A DNA stretch of 6,946 nucleotides from JBBQVS01 sp964250765 (GTDB taxonomy: Bacteria; Chloroflexota; Ktedonobacteria; Ktedonobacterales; Ktedonobacteraceae): contig CAXUHF010000200.1 of NCBI GenBank assembly GCA_964250765.1, forward strand, positions 1-6,946, in the 5' to 3' direction. Each line of letters starts with the position of its first letter. The stretch's first letter is position 1. Of this stretch, positions 6,346 to 6,946 are shown one piece after another. Under the pieces are notes generated by a model. The model saw nothing but the letters and a program-made list of their open reading frames with translations, ran no database searches and was not told the origin of the DNA. The position numbers and the translations under genes were made by a program.

Positions 6346-6534
6346 TTACCAATCGCTGAGCCGCCCGTGTTCAACAAGCCAACGGGCAAAACGATGATAG
6401 TTCGTCTCCTCTGTTGCCAGCCGCTCTTCGTACTCTTCTTGGAGCTTGATAAGACGCCGAGCCTCTTCTACTGTAAAACCCTCGTCCAGGAGGGCGTCGA
6501 TGAGCAAATCCACAAAATGCTGCTGCTGTTGCAT
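6346..6534 (-). CDS. Mirror copy of the 62-residue acidic protein gene
   Basis: This is the reverse complement of 413-601, encoding the identical 62-residue helical, acidic protein, which I cannot assign to a family. It starts at the ATG whose first base is 6534. It is the same locus seen on the other strand and adds no independent evidence that the gene is conserved. Confidence 0.65.
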   Translation of the reverse strand: MQQQQHFVDLLIDALLDEGFTVEEARRLIKLQEEYEERLATEETNYHRFARWLVEHGRLSDW

Positions 6535-6542
6535 GTACAAGG

Positions 6543-6550
6543 TCCTCCTT
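6543..6550 (-). promoter_or_regulatory. Mirror ribosome binding site of the 62-residue gene
   Basis: This is AAGGAGGA on the minus strand, eight bases before the ATG at 6534. Confidence 0.8.
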
Positions 6551-6651
6551 CAGTGTGTAAAGTTTCTCTATAAAGCATGTAGACAACACATGGTGCATTC
6601 CATGAAATCCGTCGTTGGATACGCTCTCATCTCTTCGCAAACATCCTACGC

Positions 6652-6681
6652 AAATAAAGAGGTACACTGATGTGAACCTCT
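6652..6681 (-). terminator. Mirror of the 266-295 leader hairpin
   Basis: This is the reverse complement of the terminator-like hairpin. On the plus strand, the side facing the partial gene, the stem has no T-run after it, so any termination would act on minus-strand transcripts. Confidence 0.35.
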
Positions 6682-6782
6682 ACAGTACGTGTGGTTTACA
6701 ATACGAAACAAGATGATAACAGGGGTCTGTAGCGAATGATCTCTTCCACTTACTAACACGACTTCACTACGATAAAAGATGC

Positions 6783-6813
6783 TACTAAAGAAAGTATAGC
6801 ACAAAGTTTAGTA
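6783..6813. promoter_or_regulatory. Mirror of the inverted repeat over the -10 element
   Basis: These are the seven-base arms TACTAAA/TTTAGTA with a 17-base spacer, mirrored from 134-164. Confidence 0.25.
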
Positions 6814-6822
6814 CTTTTTCCA
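6793..6822 (-). promoter_or_regulatory. Mirror of the extended -10 promoter
   Basis: This is the reverse complement of 125-154. On the minus strand the -10 TATACT is at 6793-6798 and the -35 TGGAAA at 6817-6822. Confidence 0.45.
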
Positions 6823-6929
6823 GTGTTGTACACCCCTTCTATACGAAACACGAGTGAAAGAGAAGAAAGAGGTACGCATATCGAATAATTGCGACGTTCA
6901 CACAACGAAAATTGGAGGGGTCCATCAGG

Positions 6930-6946
6930 ATGAGTTTGATAGATGC
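6930..6946 (+). CDS. 5' end of the outward gene, cut by the window edge (mirror of 1-17)
   Basis: The ATG at 6930-6932 begins Met-Ser-Leu-Ile-Asp before the sequence stops. GGAGGGG at 6914-6920 is a strong Shine-Dalgarno site nine bases upstream. No function can be given from five codons. In the true genome this gene lies next to the 62-residue gene in divergent orientation. Confidence 0.4.

Larger units (their letters stand above)
6535..6929. other. Mirror of the 18-412 intergenic region
   Basis: This is the reverse complement of the left intergenic region. Read on the plus strand, it is the upstream region of the partial gene at 6930. No strong -35/-10 pair for that direction was found. 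TTTACA at 6695-6700 is a good -35 but lacks a matching -10 at the right distance. Confidence 0.55.
1..6946. repeat. Window-wide exact palindrome (3473-bp inverted arms, no spacer)
   Basis: Position i is the complement of position 6947-i. I compared the two ends, the 33-bp repeat region and the centre directly, and every open reading frame has an identical partner at mirrored coordinates, including both 930-codon frames. The axis is between 3473 and 3474, inside the terminator stem-loop. There is no unpaired spacer and I found no mismatch. Natural inverted duplications usually have a spacer, unequal ends or some divergence, and long spacer-free palindromes are unstable in bacteria. An assembly or library fold-back is therefore the likelier origin. 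All features in 3474-6946 are the same DNA as those in 1-3473. Confidence 0.97.

Overview
The window is a single exact palindrome. Every base pairs with its partner at position 6947 minus i, with no spacer, and the symmetry axis lies between 3473 and 3474. There are therefore only 3473 bases of unique information, shown once on the plus strand (1-3473) and once as the reverse complement (3474-6946). The axis falls inside a loop-poor, self-complementary rho-independent terminator. The most economical reading is a contig or read that folded back on itself at this terminator, not two convergent gene copies in a genome. The rest should be read as one ~3.5 kb locus listed twice.

The unique locus is bacterial, with Shine-Dalgarno sites, sigma70-like promoters and intrinsic terminators. 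Read from the left: (i) the first five codons and a strong ribosome binding site of a divergent gene that leaves the window at its edge; (ii) a 395-base intergenic region with an extended -10 promoter, an inverted repeat over that promoter and a terminator-like leader hairpin; (iii) a small acidic 62-residue protein of unknown function (413-601); (iv) a 333-base gap holding a 100-base element with perfect 33-bp inverted arms, a candidate promoter and a leader with two tandem hairpins; (v) an 833-residue sugar-nucleotide enzyme (935-3436), made of a nucleotidyltransferase domain, a left-handed beta-helix and a phosphomannomutase-like C-terminal half; (vi) the terminator at the axis.

The large protein belongs to the long mannose-1-phosphate guanylyltransferase-like family annotated in Actinobacteria, Cyanobacteria and Chloroflexota. 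Its nucleotidyltransferase motifs are intact, while all four active-site loops of the mutase half are altered. It probably makes a nucleotide sugar (GDP-mannose is the best guess) for glycan or exopolysaccharide synthesis, without working as a bifunctional mutase. The protein family, moderate GC and GC-rich dispersed-looking inverted repeat suggest a Chloroflexota lineage such as Ktedonobacteria. That assignment is an inference from general impression, not proved by the sequence.

I see no CRISPR array, tRNA, rRNA, transposase or defence gene. The points most worth checking are the origin of the palindrome, the degenerate mutase loops, the nested inverted-repeat element and the structured leader of the sugar-nucleotide gene.
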